From the NCBI RefSeq assembly GCF_022437945.1, contig NZ_CP092535.1, forward strand, positions 2,666,001 to 2,730,000: a DNA stretch of 64,000 nucleotides. The letters run 5' to 3'. Each line of letters begins with the position of its first letter. Positions within the stretch are counted from its first letter, which is position 1. A model generated the notes under the pieces. That model saw nothing but the letters and a program-made list of their open reading frames with translations, was not told the origin of the DNA and made no database searches. The position numbers and the translations under genes were made by a program. Source of the DNA: Nocardioides sp. TF02-7 (GTDB taxonomy: Bacteria; Actinomycetota; Actinomycetes; Propionibacteriales; Nocardioidaceae). This document shows, in pieces, positions 47,866-56,241 of the stretch.

Positions 47866-49008
47866 ATGACGTTCCGCCCCGGTGCGTTCCTGCGCACCAC
47901 CCTGCCCCTCGACCTGGACGTGCTGACCAGGCTCGACAGCGGCCGGTACCACTCGATCTGGCTGCCGGACCACTTGGTGAGCCTCTGGCCGGACGCGATC
48001 TGGACGCCGGAGTTCACCGACCTCGCCACCCGGTCGCCCTCGCCCCACCGCCACCTGGACGCGTTCGCGGTGGCGGCGGCAGCGGCGGTGCTCACCGAGC
48101 GCACGCCGATCATCACCGGCGTCGTCGACACCGTGCGCCGGCACCCGGCGATGATCGCGCAGACCGCGCTCACCATCGACCACCTCGCGCGGGGCCGGTT
48201 CATCCTCGGCATCGGGGCGGGCGAGGTGGAGAACGCGGCACCCTACGGCTTCGACTTCACCGCCTCGGTGAGCCGCTTCGAGGAGTCGCTGCAGGTCATC
48301 CGGCTGCTGTGGGAGTCCGACGGACCGGTCGACTTCGAGGGCCGCTTCTACCGGTTGGAGCACGCCCGGCTCGACACCGAGCCGTACGACGGCCGCACGC
48401 CGCCGGTCTGGATCGGCTGCGGCGGCCCACGGATGCTGCGGATCGCGGGACGGCACGCCGACGGGTGGTGGCCGGTCGGCTCCTTCTCCGTCGAGGGCTA
48501 CGCCGCCAAGCTGGCGGCGCTGCACGAGGCGGCCGAGCGGGCCGGCCGCGACCCCGCCGCGATCACGAAGGCCGGCATGCTGATCTGCGTGCTCGGCGAG
48601 GAGGACGAGGTCCTCGAGCTGGCCGCGTCGCCCCTGCTGAAGGCCTACCTGCTGCAGGTGCGCGGCGACTACCTGGCCGAGCTCGGCTACCGGCACCCGA
48701 TGGGGGAGGAGTGGCGCGGCATCCACGACCTCGACCCGCGGCTGCTGACCCGCGAGCGTCTGGTCGACTTCCTCGCCGAGGTCGACCCCGCGATGGTCCT
48801 CGCCGCCGTGCCCCACGGCCCACCGGCCCGGGTGGCGCACCGGGTCAAGGAGTTCGTCGACGCCGGTATGCAGGTGCCCAAGATCATCGACTACGGCGCG
48901 ATGGCCGGCCTCGAGCAGGCGGCCCGCTCGCCGCAGCTGGTGGCCGAGGCCGAGGACGAGCTCGTGCGCCTGGTGGAGGGCACAGGGAGCACTGGGGCCA
49001 CGTCATGA
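47866..49008 (+). CDS. LLM-class F420-dependent oxidoreductase
   Basis: A complete 380-residue luciferase-like protein. SIWLPDHLVSLWPDAIWTPE resembles the F420-binding loop of phthiodiolone-ketoreductase/glucose-6-phosphate-dehydrogenase-like LLM enzymes; then GVVDTVRRHPAMIAQTALTIDHLARGRFILGIGAGE and PPVWIGCGGPRML. ATG 47866 follows AGAGGAGA. It overlaps the sulfotransferase start. Its length and loop set it apart from the LLM pair at 12437/21435. Likely an F420-linked ketone or alkene reductase. Confidence 0.87.
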   Translation: MTFRPGAFLRTTLPLDLDVLTRLDSGRYHSIWLPDHLVSLWPDAIWTPEFTDLATRSPSPHRHLDAFAVAAAAAVLTERTPIITGVVDTVRRHPAMIAQTALTIDHLARGRFILGIGAGEVENAAPYGFDFTASVSRFEESLQVIRLLWESDGPVDFEGRFYRLEHARLDTEPYDGRTPPVWIGCGGPRMLRIAGRHADGWWPVGSFSVEGYAAKLAALHEAAERAGRDPAAITKAGMLICVLGEEDEVLELAASPLLKAYLLQVRGDYLAELGYRHPMGEEWRGIHDLDPRLLTRERLVDFLAEVDPAMVLAAVPHGPPARVAHRVKEFVDAGMQVPKIIDYGAMAGLEQAARSPQLVAEAEDELVRLVEGTGSTGATS

Positions 49009-50180
49009 CGACCGCCGTCCGGGACGAGGCCCTGGACGCCGAGGCCCTGCTCGACGAGGCGCGTCGGCGTACCGGCCTCACCGACTTCGGCGACCCCACG
49101 CTGCCCGCGCGGTTCGGGACGGCAGTGGCGCTGCTGACCGCCGAGGGACTGGACGCCGACGGACGGCAGGCGGCCCGGGAGGTCTGCCTGCGGCTGCTCA
49201 CCAACCGACTCCGGTTCTTCGCCGACCGGGCGCGGCACCCGATCGCCGACGAGCAGGTGGTCCGCCCGCTGTTCGCCACCGGGGAGCCGCGCTCGGGCAC
49301 CACCCTGCTGCACGCGCTGCTCGCCCGGGACCCCGCCGGCCGCGCCCCACGGTTCTGGGAGCTGATGCACCCGTCGCCGCCTCCCGGGCTCGCGGCGCCC
49401 GACGACCCGCGGCGCGCCGAGGCGGATGAGGAATGGCGGGCCATCCTGCGGCGGATCCCGACCTGGCTGGTCAACCATCCCTACAACGACATGCTCGGCG
49501 ACGGACTCGCCGAGTGCGAGCGGCTGTGGGACTTCGACTTCCGTCGGATGGGACCGACGACCTGGTGGCGGGTGCCGATCCGGATGAAGATGAGCGAGCT
49601 CCCCGCCGACCCGCGCGCCGAGTACGCGCTGCACCGCAAGGTCCTCCAGCACTGCCAGTTCGCCCGCCCGCCCCGGCACTGGGTGCTCAAGGGCTTCCAC
49701 AGCACCCGGCTCGACGCGCTGTTCGCGACGTACCCCGACGCCCACGTCGTGTGGACGCACCGCGACCCCGTGCAGGTGATCGCGTCCCGGATCGTGATGG
49801 CGGGCCAGCTCGACGAGGGCATGCACGGCTCGGTCGACTGGGCCGACACCGCCCGCCGCTACCTCGCTCTGAGCCGCGAGAGCATCCGCGCCGCGCTGGC
49901 CAGTCCCTACCTCGACGACCCGCGGGTGCACCACGTCCGCTACTCCGACTTCGTCGCCGACCCCGTCGGCGTGATCGGGCGCTTCTACGACGCCGCCGGG
50001 CGGCGGATGACGGCCGAGCACGAGGCGGCGATCGGCAGCTACCTGCGCGACAACCGCGGCGACCGGCACGGGAAGTTCCGCTACTCGACCGACGTGATCG
50101 GCGAGGACGTCGCCGCCCTCAACGAGGAGTTCGCCCCCTACCGCGAGCGGTTCGGCGTGGAGATCGAGCAGCGGGACTGA
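49005..50180 (+). CDS. Sulfotransferase family protein
   Basis: A 391-residue PAPS-dependent sulfotransferase-fold protein. The 5'-phosphosulfate loop is FATGEPRSGTTLLHALLARD, the 3'-phosphate region is WTHRDPVQVIASRIVMAG and HVRYSDFVADPVGVIGRFYDAAGR is the C-terminal family signature; HWVLKGFHSTRLDALFATYPDA is conserved too. ATG 49005 overlaps the LLM stop. Actinobacterial members act on lipids and sterol-like alcohols, or have unknown targets. Its position in a degradation regulon is unusual and may mean conjugation of a hydroxylated intermediate. Confidence 0.87.
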   Translation: MTTAVRDEALDAEALLDEARRRTGLTDFGDPTLPARFGTAVALLTAEGLDADGRQAAREVCLRLLTNRLRFFADRARHPIADEQVVRPLFATGEPRSGTTLLHALLARDPAGRAPRFWELMHPSPPPGLAAPDDPRRAEADEEWRAILRRIPTWLVNHPYNDMLGDGLAECERLWDFDFRRMGPTTWWRVPIRMKMSELPADPRAEYALHRKVLQHCQFARPPRHWVLKGFHSTRLDALFATYPDAHVVWTHRDPVQVIASRIVMAGQLDEGMHGSVDWADTARRYLALSRESIRAALASPYLDDPRVHHVRYSDFVADPVGVIGRFYDAAGRRMTAEHEAAIGSYLRDNRGDRHGKFRYSTDVIGEDVAALNEEFAPYRERFGVEIEQRD

Positions 50181-50181
50181 C

Positions 50182-50991
50182 GTGCACCCGCGGATCTCGG
50201 TCAACTCGCTGTGCTTCCCCGGGGCGGACCTCGCCGCGATGGAGCAGCACTGGCGGGCGCTGTCGCCCGACCGGGTCAGCTTCGTCAGCCACCTGCTCGG
50301 CCCCGACCTGGAGCAGCCGCGGCGGATCCTGGCCGACGGCGGCCACCGGCTCGAGGCGGTCACGCACCTGTTCTACGAGGTGCAGAACCTCGACCGGGAC
50401 CCGCAGCGGTGGGCAGCGGAGCGGGCCCGCCTCGACCGGGTCGTCGACGCGGTCGCCGAGCTCGGTGGCCGCTCGGTCTACCTGATGACGGGCGGCCACG
50501 CCGGCATGACGTGGGAGGAGGCGGCCGCCTGCTTCGCGGAGGCGGTCGCGCCGTGCGTCGACCACGCCGCCGCCGCCGGCGTACGGCTGATGATCGAGAC
50601 GACCTCACCGTTCTACGCCGACGGCCACCTCACCCACACGCTCCGCGACACGGTGCGGCTGGCGGAGCTGGCCGGGACCGGGGTCTGCATCGACATCTGG
50701 GCGACCTGGACCGAGGCCGGTCTCCAGGAGACCATCGCCCGTGCCGCCGGCCGGTGCGACCTGGTGCAGGTGAGCGACTACGTCTACGGCGACCGGGCGA
50801 TGCCGTGCCGCGCGGTGCCCGGTGACGGCGACATCCCGCTCGAGCGCATCCTCGGCTGGATCCTGGACGCCGGCTACACCGGGGCGTTCGACCTCGAGCT
50901 GATCGGGCCGCGGATCGATGCGGAAGGGCACCGAGCGGCGGCGGCCCGCGCCGCCGCCGCGGTCGGTGACCTGCTCGACCGACTCACCTGA
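50182..50991 (+). CDS. Sugar phosphate isomerase/epimerase-type TIM-barrel protein
   Basis: A 269-residue xylose-isomerase-like TIM barrel (AP endonuclease 2 family). MIETTSPFYADGHLTHTLRD carries a likely metal-ligand Glu, CIDIWATWTEAG an Asp, LVQVSDYVYGDRAMPCRAVPGDGDIPL the His-equivalent/Asp region and FDLELIGPRI the last Glu. GTG 50182 is one base after the sulfotransferase stop. The family includes isomerases, epimerases and dehydratases; nothing identifies the substrate. Confidence 0.82.
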   Translation: MHPRISVNSLCFPGADLAAMEQHWRALSPDRVSFVSHLLGPDLEQPRRILADGGHRLEAVTHLFYEVQNLDRDPQRWAAERARLDRVVDAVAELGGRSVYLMTGGHAGMTWEEAAACFAEAVAPCVDHAAAAGVRLMIETTSPFYADGHLTHTLRDTVRLAELAGTGVCIDIWATWTEAGLQETIARAAGRCDLVQVSDYVYGDRAMPCRAVPGDGDIPLERILGWILDAGYTGAFDLELIGPRIDAEGHRAAAARAAAAVGDLLDRLT

Positions 50992-51004
50992 CCTCGACGT
51001 CGGA

Positions 51005-51021
51005 CCTCGGATCGACCGAGG
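51005..51021. terminator. Short hairpin between convergent genes
   Basis: CCTCGG-ATCGA-CCGAGG forms a perfect 6-bp stem with a 5-base loop in the 46-base gap between the isomerase and the convergent ACAD. Confidence 0.45.
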
Positions 51022-51037
51022 AGCGGCACCGCGGCGC

Positions 51038-52237
51038 CTACGACGTCCGTGCCCAGGAGCGAGGGAGGCCGAGCAGCTGCTGTGCGACCAGGCTGCGGAT
51101 GATCTCCGACGACCCGCCGGAGATCGTCAGTGCCCGCGACCAGAGCAGGGAGTGGAACCAGTTGTCGCGCAGGGCGGCGAACGTGTCGCCGGTCCCGCGG
51201 CCGGAGCTGATCAGGTCGACCGCGGCCTGGCACAGCTCGACGTTGAGCTCGGTGTAGGCGAGCTTGGCCACCAGGGCCTCGGCGCCGCTCGGCGTGCCCG
51301 AGCCGAGCCGACCGGTCGCCCGGGCGGCGCTGGTGCGCACAGCGGCCACCTCGGCGGCGAGGGAGGCGAGCCGGTCGCGGACGTCGTCCCACTCGATCGC
51401 CGGTCGGCCGTCGATCTCCAGGACCCGTGCGAGCGCGACGAGGTCGTCGTGCATCACGTCCAGCTGCACGGCGTTGGCGCCGACGTAGCCCCGCTCGGAC
51501 GACAGGCCGGAGGAGACCACCGACCAGCCGTCGTCGACCGCGCCGAGCACCAGGTCGTTCGACACCTCCACCCCGTCGAGGAACACCTCGCAGAACTCGG
51601 CGGAGCCGGTCATCTCCCGCAGCGGCCGGACCTCGACCCCCGGTGCGTCCATCGGGAGGAGGAAGGCCGTGATGCCGGCCTGCAGCCGGGCGGAGGGATC
51701 GGTGCGGGCGAGCAGCACGCCCATCTGGGCCCACTGGGCGTCGGTGGTCCACACCTTCTGCCCGGTGACGCGGAACCCGCTGCCGTCGGCGAGCGGTTCG
51801 GCGCGGGTGGTGAGCGCAGCGAGGTCGCTGCCGACGCCGGGCTCGCTGAACAGCTGGCACCACACGTGCTCGGCGCTGCGGATCCGGGGCAGGAACCCGG
51901 CCTGCTGCTCCTCGGTCCCGAAGGCGATCAGGCAGTGGGCGGCGAGCAGCGTCTGGTCGAGCGGCCGGGGAGCGCGCGCCCGGATCAGCTCCTCCATGAC
52001 GACGGTGTCGTGCTCGGCCCGGTGGGCCGGGTCACCGCCCCACCGCGGCGGCCAACCGCCGCCGAGCAACCCGGCGTCGAACAGGGCGGCGTACCATCGG
52101 CGGAGCCCCTGCTCCTCCGTCGGGTCGGCCGGAACGCGGAGGCCGTCGCGGACATCCGACCGCGGTGCGTGCTCGGTGACGAACGCCCGGACCGCTGAGC
52201 GGAAGGACCCGACGTCGGTCGTCTTGTCGATGCTCAC
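51038..52237 (-). CDS. Acyl-CoA dehydrogenase, full-length heteromeric-type subunit
   Basis: A complete 399-residue ACAD without frameshift. GGGWPPRWGGDPAHRAEHD, WCQLFSEPGVGSDLAAL, QKVWTTDAQWAQMGVLL, PLREMTGSAEFCEVFLDGV and SGGSSEIIRSLVAQQLLGLPRSW. GTG 52237. It lies 10 bases after an enoyl-CoA hydratase gene. No short partner is adjacent on the same strand; the nearest reduced ACAD is the divergent gene at 53113, under the same operator site F, so the pair may be assembled from two transcripts. Confidence 0.92.
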   Translation of the reverse strand: MSIDKTTDVGSFRSAVRAFVTEHAPRSDVRDGLRVPADPTEEQGLRRWYAALFDAGLLGGGWPPRWGGDPAHRAEHDTVVMEELIRARAPRPLDQTLLAAHCLIAFGTEEQQAGFLPRIRSAEHVWCQLFSEPGVGSDLAALTTRAEPLADGSGFRVTGQKVWTTDAQWAQMGVLLARTDPSARLQAGITAFLLPMDAPGVEVRPLREMTGSAEFCEVFLDGVEVSNDLVLGAVDDGWSVVSSGLSSERGYVGANAVQLDVMHDDLVALARVLEIDGRPAIEWDDVRDRLASLAAEVAAVRTSAARATGRLGSGTPSGAEALVAKLAYTELNVELCQAAVDLISSGRGTGDTFAALRDNWFHSLLWSRALTISGGSSEIIRSLVAQQLLGLPRSWARTS

Positions 52238-52247
52238 GGTGCGATGC

Positions 52248-53019
52248 TCACGCCCTCGAGCGCTCCCGCATCCGTGCGAGGCGCTGCTGGAACTCCGGCT
52301 CGGCGAACGACTCGGCCTCGGCAGCGAGCACCGCGGGGAGGTCGGCGTCGACCCGGCGGCGCAGCGGCGCGTCGAGGGTGGCGAGCGTCTCCCCGCACGG
52401 CCTGGGGAGGCAGGGCGGCGACCTTGCGGGCCAGCTCGAGCGCCTCGGGGAGAGCCTGCCCCGGCGGTACGACGCGGTTGGCGAGGCCGATCCGGTGGGC
52501 CTCCTCGGCCGTGATCCGGCCACCGAGGAGGATGAGCTCCTTGCTGCGCTGCAGGCCGATGTGACCCGGCCAGGTCAGCACCGACCCGTCGCCCGCGACC
52601 AGGCCCAGCGACACGTGGGGGTCGGCGAGGAACGCGTCCTCGGCCATCACGACCAGGTCGGCGAAACCCGCCAGGCTGCAGCCGAGACCGACCGCCGGAC
52701 CGTTGACGGCGGCGACCAGGGGCAGCGGGAACCCGACCAACGCCCGGACGATCTGCTCCGCCTCGGCCATGATCGCTGCGCGGACGGACGTGTCGTCGAC
52801 CATCCGCTGCAGCAGGTGGAGGTTGCCGCCTGCGGAGAAAGCCTCGCCGGCACCGGTCAGGACGGCGGCCCGGACCCCCTCGAGCGCGGCCACCTCCTCC
52901 CAGACCGTCGCCAGCCGGCCGTGGAGCTCCTCGTCGGAGGCGTTGAGGGAGTCGGGACGGTTGAGCGTGAGGATCGCGACCTGGCCGTCGACCTCGATCG
53001 TGATGGCGTCGTTCGTCAT
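52248..53019 (-). CDS. Enoyl-CoA hydratase/isomerase (frameshift near 52399)
   Basis: A crotonase-family protein of about 256 residues. LTLNRPDSLNASDEEL, the oxyanion segment FSAGGNLHLL, NGPAVGLGCSLAGFADLV, DPHVSLGLVAGDGS (with Asp rather than Glu in the usual catalytic region) and GLANRVVPPGQAL. The frame breaks in the plus-strand C run at 52394-52397; dropping one base gives ETLATLDAPLRRRVDADLP to the end. ATG 53019 lies 40 bases from operator site F. It should act on the enoyl-CoA from the neighbouring ACAD. Confidence 0.87.
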
Positions 53020-53063
53020 GGGGGACCTTCCGGGAGCGGGCTGCCAGTCTTGCCGGTAACCTT

Positions 53064-53080
53064 ATTCGACGTCAATATTG
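53064..53080. promoter_or_regulatory. Palindromic operator, site F (half-site form)
   Basis: ATTCGACGTCAATATTG: the right half TCGACGTCAA fits the consensus exactly, the left half does not (10 of 16 overall). The following ATATTG also appears next to site B, and ATATAG next to site C. It is in the 93-base gap between the hydratase and the divergent short ACAD. Confidence 0.5.
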
Positions 53081-53112
53081 CTTTCTCTGCTTCCTGCGCC
53101 GAGGATCGCCCT

Positions 53113-54114
53113 GTGACCGACTCCGCACTCGCCGACTTCCGGCGCTCCGTCGCCCGCGCCGTCGGCGCGCCGAGCCCCACCCCGGTGCGGCCGGACCGCG
53201 ACTGGCTCGCCGACTGGCCGACACTGACCGCCCTCGGGGCCGGCACGCTGCTCGACAGCGACACCGGCGGCGGTCAGGAGGCGCTGCCGTTCGCGGTGGC
53301 CATGGCGACCGAGCTGGCGCGTGCGCTGCACCCCGCGCCCGCGGCCGCGCTGCTCCCCGCCTCCGGCCTCCGGTCCGGGCTCGGCGGTGCGATCACGGAC
53401 GAGACGCCGGTGGTCGTGGTCGACGGTGACGGGGTCCGCACCGACGGCGGTGCCCCCCGAACCCGGCGCCCCCGTCCTGCTGACGGGGAGACCGGTCCGG
53501 TCGTGGGCCACGAACCGGCGGTGCGGGTGGTCGTCCTGACGGCCGCCGGCGCAGCTCTCGTCGCGGGCGACGCCGCCGGCCTGACGGCTCGGGAGGAGGT
53601 GACCCTCGACGAGACGCGCGCGGTCCACCGGCTCGCGATGGAGGGGGTGGAGGGGCGGTGGATCGGCGACGTCGACGAGGTGCGGCTCCGCCGCCAGACC
53701 GCGTTGCTGGTGGCTGCCGACGCGGTCGCGGCGACGGCGCTCGCCGTCGACCGGACCGTCGCCTACGCGCGCGAGCGCACGACGTTCGGAGCCCCGATCG
53801 GGCGCTACCAGGCCGTCCAGCACCGACTGGTCGAGCACGCGATCGCGGTCCAGCAGCTGGAGGACCTGGTCGTGTCGGCCACCGAGGCGGTCGTGGCCGA
53901 CGACGCGCCCGACCGCGCCCTCGCGGTGCTGGCGACCCGCTGCTACGAGCGCGCCCCCGCGATCGTCAGCGACTGCATCCAGCTCACCGGTGGACTCGGC
54001 TTCACCTGGGAGCACGGCCTGCACTTCGCGCTGCGCCGGGTCGTCGCCGACGCGGGCCTGGTCGGCGGGGCGCGGCGGGCGCGCCGCGACCTGGTGCGCG
54101 CGGCCGGGTGGTGA
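53113..54114 (+). CDS. Short acyl-CoA dehydrogenase, partner subunit
   Basis: A 333-residue reduced ACAD. GTG 53113. The centre (about 53440-53530) reads as Arg/Pro-rich sequence and may hide two compensating frameshifts; the neighbouring frame gives EPGAPVLLTGRPVRS. The C-terminal half is clear: ARERTTFGAPIGRYQAVQHRLVEHAIAV and IQLTGGLGFTWEHGLHFALRR. Likely partner of the full ACAD at 51038 across the divergent promoter. It ends 8 bases from the convergent TetR gene. Confidence 0.8.
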   Translation: MTDSALADFRRSVARAVGAPSPTPVRPDRDWLADWPTLTALGAGTLLDSDTGGGQEALPFAVAMATELARALHPAPAAALLPASGLRSGLGGAITDETPVVVVDGDGVRTDGGAPRTRRPRPADGETGPVVGHEPAVRVVVLTAAGAALVAGDAAGLTAREEVTLDETRAVHRLAMEGVEGRWIGDVDEVRLRRQTALLVAADAVAATALAVDRTVAYARERTTFGAPIGRYQAVQHRLVEHAIAVQQLEDLVVSATEAVVADDAPDRALAVLATRCYERAPAIVSDCIQLTGGLGFTWEHGLHFALRRVVADAGLVGGARRARRDLVRAAGW

Positions 54115-54122
54115 GAGCGGTT

Positions 54123-54740
54123 TCAGGAGGCGTCGTCGCGCAGGCCGATCGCGTTGGCCCAGAGCAGCGTCAGCTGGTCCACGGCCCGCTCCTGGTCGAA
54201 GTCCTCGCTGTGGATGAACATCGCCTCCGCGAAGCGCGCGACCATCCCGCCGAGCGCGGTGGCGGCGTAGCGCCGGTCGACCCGCTTGTCGGCGATCCCC
54301 TTCTTCTGCAGCCGCTGGATGGAGGACTCGAGCCGGGCGGCGAGGTAGTCGTCGCGGCGCTTGCGGGCCGCGCGCACCTCGGCGTCGTAGCGGCTGACCT
54401 CCTCGATCACCCGCATGATCTTGGCTTCCTTCTTGTAGGCCCGCAGGTAGGAGCGGTTGGCCGCGCGGATCCGCTCGATGGGCTCGGGCGGGTCGCCGTC
54501 GTAGGCGATGTCGTCCATCGAGACCAGGCGCACCTCCACCTCGTCGGCGATCTCCCGGAACAACGACTCCTTGGAGTCGAAGTAGTGGTAGAAGGACCCG
54601 TGCGAGACGCCTGCCTCGGTCGCGATGTCGGTGATCCTGGCCTGGAGGAACCCGTCGCGCTCGAAGACCGTCTTGCCCGCCTCGAGCAGGCGCGCCCGGG
54701 TTCGCCGCCCCTTGGCGGAGCGGGGCTCGGTGTCGGGCAT
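54123..54740 (-). CDS. TetR-family transcriptional regulator
   Basis: A 205-residue TetR repressor. N-terminal helix-turn-helix: RARLLEAGKTVFERDGF, ARITDIATEAGVSHGSFYHYF and SKESLFREI; the rest is an all-helical ligand domain. It is the only regulator in the 33.8-64 kb cluster, so it is the obvious candidate to bind the shared TTGACRTCGAYGTCAA operator. It lies downstream of a SnoaL-like gene whose promoter has site G, and a weak motif match (10 of 16) lies at 54754-54769, 14 bases before its own start. The ligand would be a CoA thioester or acid of the pathway, by analogy with KstR-type regulators. Confidence 0.92.
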   Translation of the reverse strand: MPDTEPRSAKGRRTRARLLEAGKTVFERDGFLQARITDIATEAGVSHGSFYHYFDSKESLFREIADEVEVRLVSMDDIAYDGDPPEPIERIRAANRSYLRAYKKEAKIMRVIEEVSRYDAEVRAARKRRDDYLAARLESSIQRLQKKGIADKRVDRRYAATALGGMVARFAEAMFIHSEDFDQERAVDQLTLLWANAIGLRDDAS

Positions 54741-54780
54741 GGGACCTCCTGGTCTCGAATCGGCGTCAGGTTACACAACG

Positions 54781-54801
54781 GCCGCCGCGGATCGCGGCGG
54801 C
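54781..54801 (-). terminator. Strong hairpin between SnoaL-like and TetR genes
   Basis: GCCGCCGCG-GAT-CGCGGCGGC is a perfect 9-bp stem; a second stem, CTGAGC-CACT-GCTCAG, is at 54801-54816 and covers the SnoaL stop. It could end the SnoaL transcript, giving the TetR gene its own promoter in 54741-54780. Confidence 0.55.
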
Positions 54802-54812
54802 TGAGCCACTGC

Positions 54813-55196
54813 TCAGGAGCCGCCGAGGCGCACGGCCGACTCCACGGAGACGACCCGCTCGGCGAAGCGCGCCCGGGTGCCGTCGTCGACCACCCGGTCG
54901 GCGTAGGTGCCCGCCAGGATCCGCGACCCGTCGGCGGCGACGAAGACGAACTTGGAGCGGACCCGGAGGCCGTCCGGTCCGTCCTCGACGGCCGGCACGC
55001 CACTGGTGTGCACGCCGTCCGGCGCGTCGGCAGCGAACCTGCTCAGGGCCTCACCCTCGATCCGGCGGTCGCCCACCACGAGCGCCGCATCGGGCTCGAA
55101 GAGTGCAGCCCAGGCGGTGGCGTCGTGCGCGTCGACGTGCACGGCGTAGTCCGCCAGCAGGGTGCAGATCCGGGTGAGGCGACCGTCGGCCGTCAT
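54813..55196 (-). CDS. SnoaL/NTF2-like protein
   Basis: A 127-residue NTF2-fold protein: RICTLLADYAVHVDAHDATAWAALFEPDA is the typical opening and VRSKFVFVAADGSRILAGTYADRVV the strands. ATG 55196. It diverges from the alpha/beta hydrolase at 55261 with site G between. It is the third SnoaL-like gene of the window and may isomerise or hydrate a ring intermediate. Confidence 0.8.
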   Translation of the reverse strand: MTADGRLTRICTLLADYAVHVDAHDATAWAALFEPDAALVVGDRRIEGEALSRFAADAPDGVHTSGVPAVEDGPDGLRVRSKFVFVAADGSRILAGTYADRVVDDGTRARFAERVVSVESAVRLGGS

Positions 55197-55222
55197 GGAG
55201 AACCTCCGCGATAGTTCTGACT

Positions 55223-55238
55223 ATGATGTCGAAGTCAA
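55223..55238. promoter_or_regulatory. Palindromic operator, site G
   Basis: ATGATGTCGAAGTCAA, 13 of 16 to the consensus, placed in the 64-base gap between the SnoaL-like gene and the divergent hydrolase. CGGAGG at 55248 is the hydrolase ribosome-binding site. Confidence 0.55.
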
Positions 55239-55260
55239 CCACTGTTGCGGAGGTTTCGCC

Positions 55261-56196
55261 ATGACCCCCACCTGGAGCACCCGCATCGACGCTGCCTACC
55301 TCCCCGTGGGCGACCTGCCGCCGCTCGGGCTCGGCGACGGCAACCTCGCCGCGGTCCGCGCCTCGCTCGACGGACGCCGGGCCGAGACCGTCGCCGCGAC
55401 CCCCTCCGGTGCGGTCCGGGTGGAGGACCGCGACCTCCCGGTGTCCGGTCGGACCGTGGCCGTGCGGCTCTACCGCCCACCCGGGGACGCCCTGCCGGTG
55501 GTGGTCTACGCCCACTCGGGCGGCTACGTGCTCGGCAACCTCGACACCGACCACCAGCGGTGCCTCGACCTCGCCCGGCTCGCCGGCTGCCTCGTCGTGA
55601 GCGTCGACTACCGCCTGGCGCCGGAGCACCCCTACCCCGCCGGCCTGGACGACTGCTTCGACGTGGTGGCGGCGGTCGCGGCCGACCCCGGCGCGGTCGG
55701 CGGTGACGGCTCCCGGATCGCACTCGCGGGCAGCAGCGCCGGTGCTGGGATGGTGGCCGCCCTCGCACTCCGGGTCCGCGACCAGCTGCCCCAGGTGGCC
55801 CTGCGCCACCAGCTGCTGCACCAGCCGATGCTCGACCCCCGGTGCGCCACCGCCTCGATGGCGGAGTTCGGCGACACGCCGTACTTCGACGCCGCGAGCG
55901 CACGCTACGCCTGGGCGGCCTACGCCGGCAGCGCCGTCGACCCGACCTACCTCGCGGCGGCACTCGCCGAGGACGTCAGCGGCCTGCCGCCCGCGTTCGT
56001 GACCTGTTCGGAGGTCGACCCGCTGCGCGACGAGGCGGTGGAGCACGCCCTCCGGCTGAGCCGGGCGGGGGTCCCGACCGAGCTGCGGCTCCACGCCCGC
56101 ACCTGTCACGGCTTCGACTCGGTGGCCCCGACGACCGCGCTCAGCCGCGCCGTCGTCGAGGAGCAGGCCGCGGCGCTGGCGGCGGCGCTGACCTAG
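55261..56196 (+). CDS. Alpha/beta hydrolase, hormone-sensitive-lipase family esterase
   Basis: A complete 311-residue esterase. The oxyanion motif reads VVYAHSGGYVLGN (HSGGY in place of HGGG), the nucleophile elbow is ALAGSSAGAG, the acid lies in SEVDPLRDEA and the His in CHGFDS. YRLAPEHPYPAGLDD is the family motif. It should cleave a carboxyl ester or lactone. It is a single gene on the right of site G, so it may handle an ester substrate at the entry of the pathway or a lactone from the BVMO. Confidence 0.9.
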   Translation: MTPTWSTRIDAAYLPVGDLPPLGLGDGNLAAVRASLDGRRAETVAATPSGAVRVEDRDLPVSGRTVAVRLYRPPGDALPVVVYAHSGGYVLGNLDTDHQRCLDLARLAGCLVVSVDYRLAPEHPYPAGLDDCFDVVAAVAADPGAVGGDGSRIALAGSSAGAGMVAALALRVRDQLPQVALRHQLLHQPMLDPRCATASMAEFGDTPYFDAASARYAWAAYAGSAVDPTYLAAALAEDVSGLPPAFVTCSEVDPLRDEAVEHALRLSRAGVPTELRLHARTCHGFDSVAPTTALSRAVVEEQAAALAAALT

Positions 56197-56241
56197 CGAT
56201 GCCTGCGGTCCGCGAGCGGCCGACCCGGACGACCACCGGTC

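Noticed and set aside
50988..51003. A further match (12 of 16) to the shared operator
   Set aside because: It lies between two convergent genes over a stop codon, where no promoter is expected, and its fit is poorer; a chance match in GC-rich sequence.
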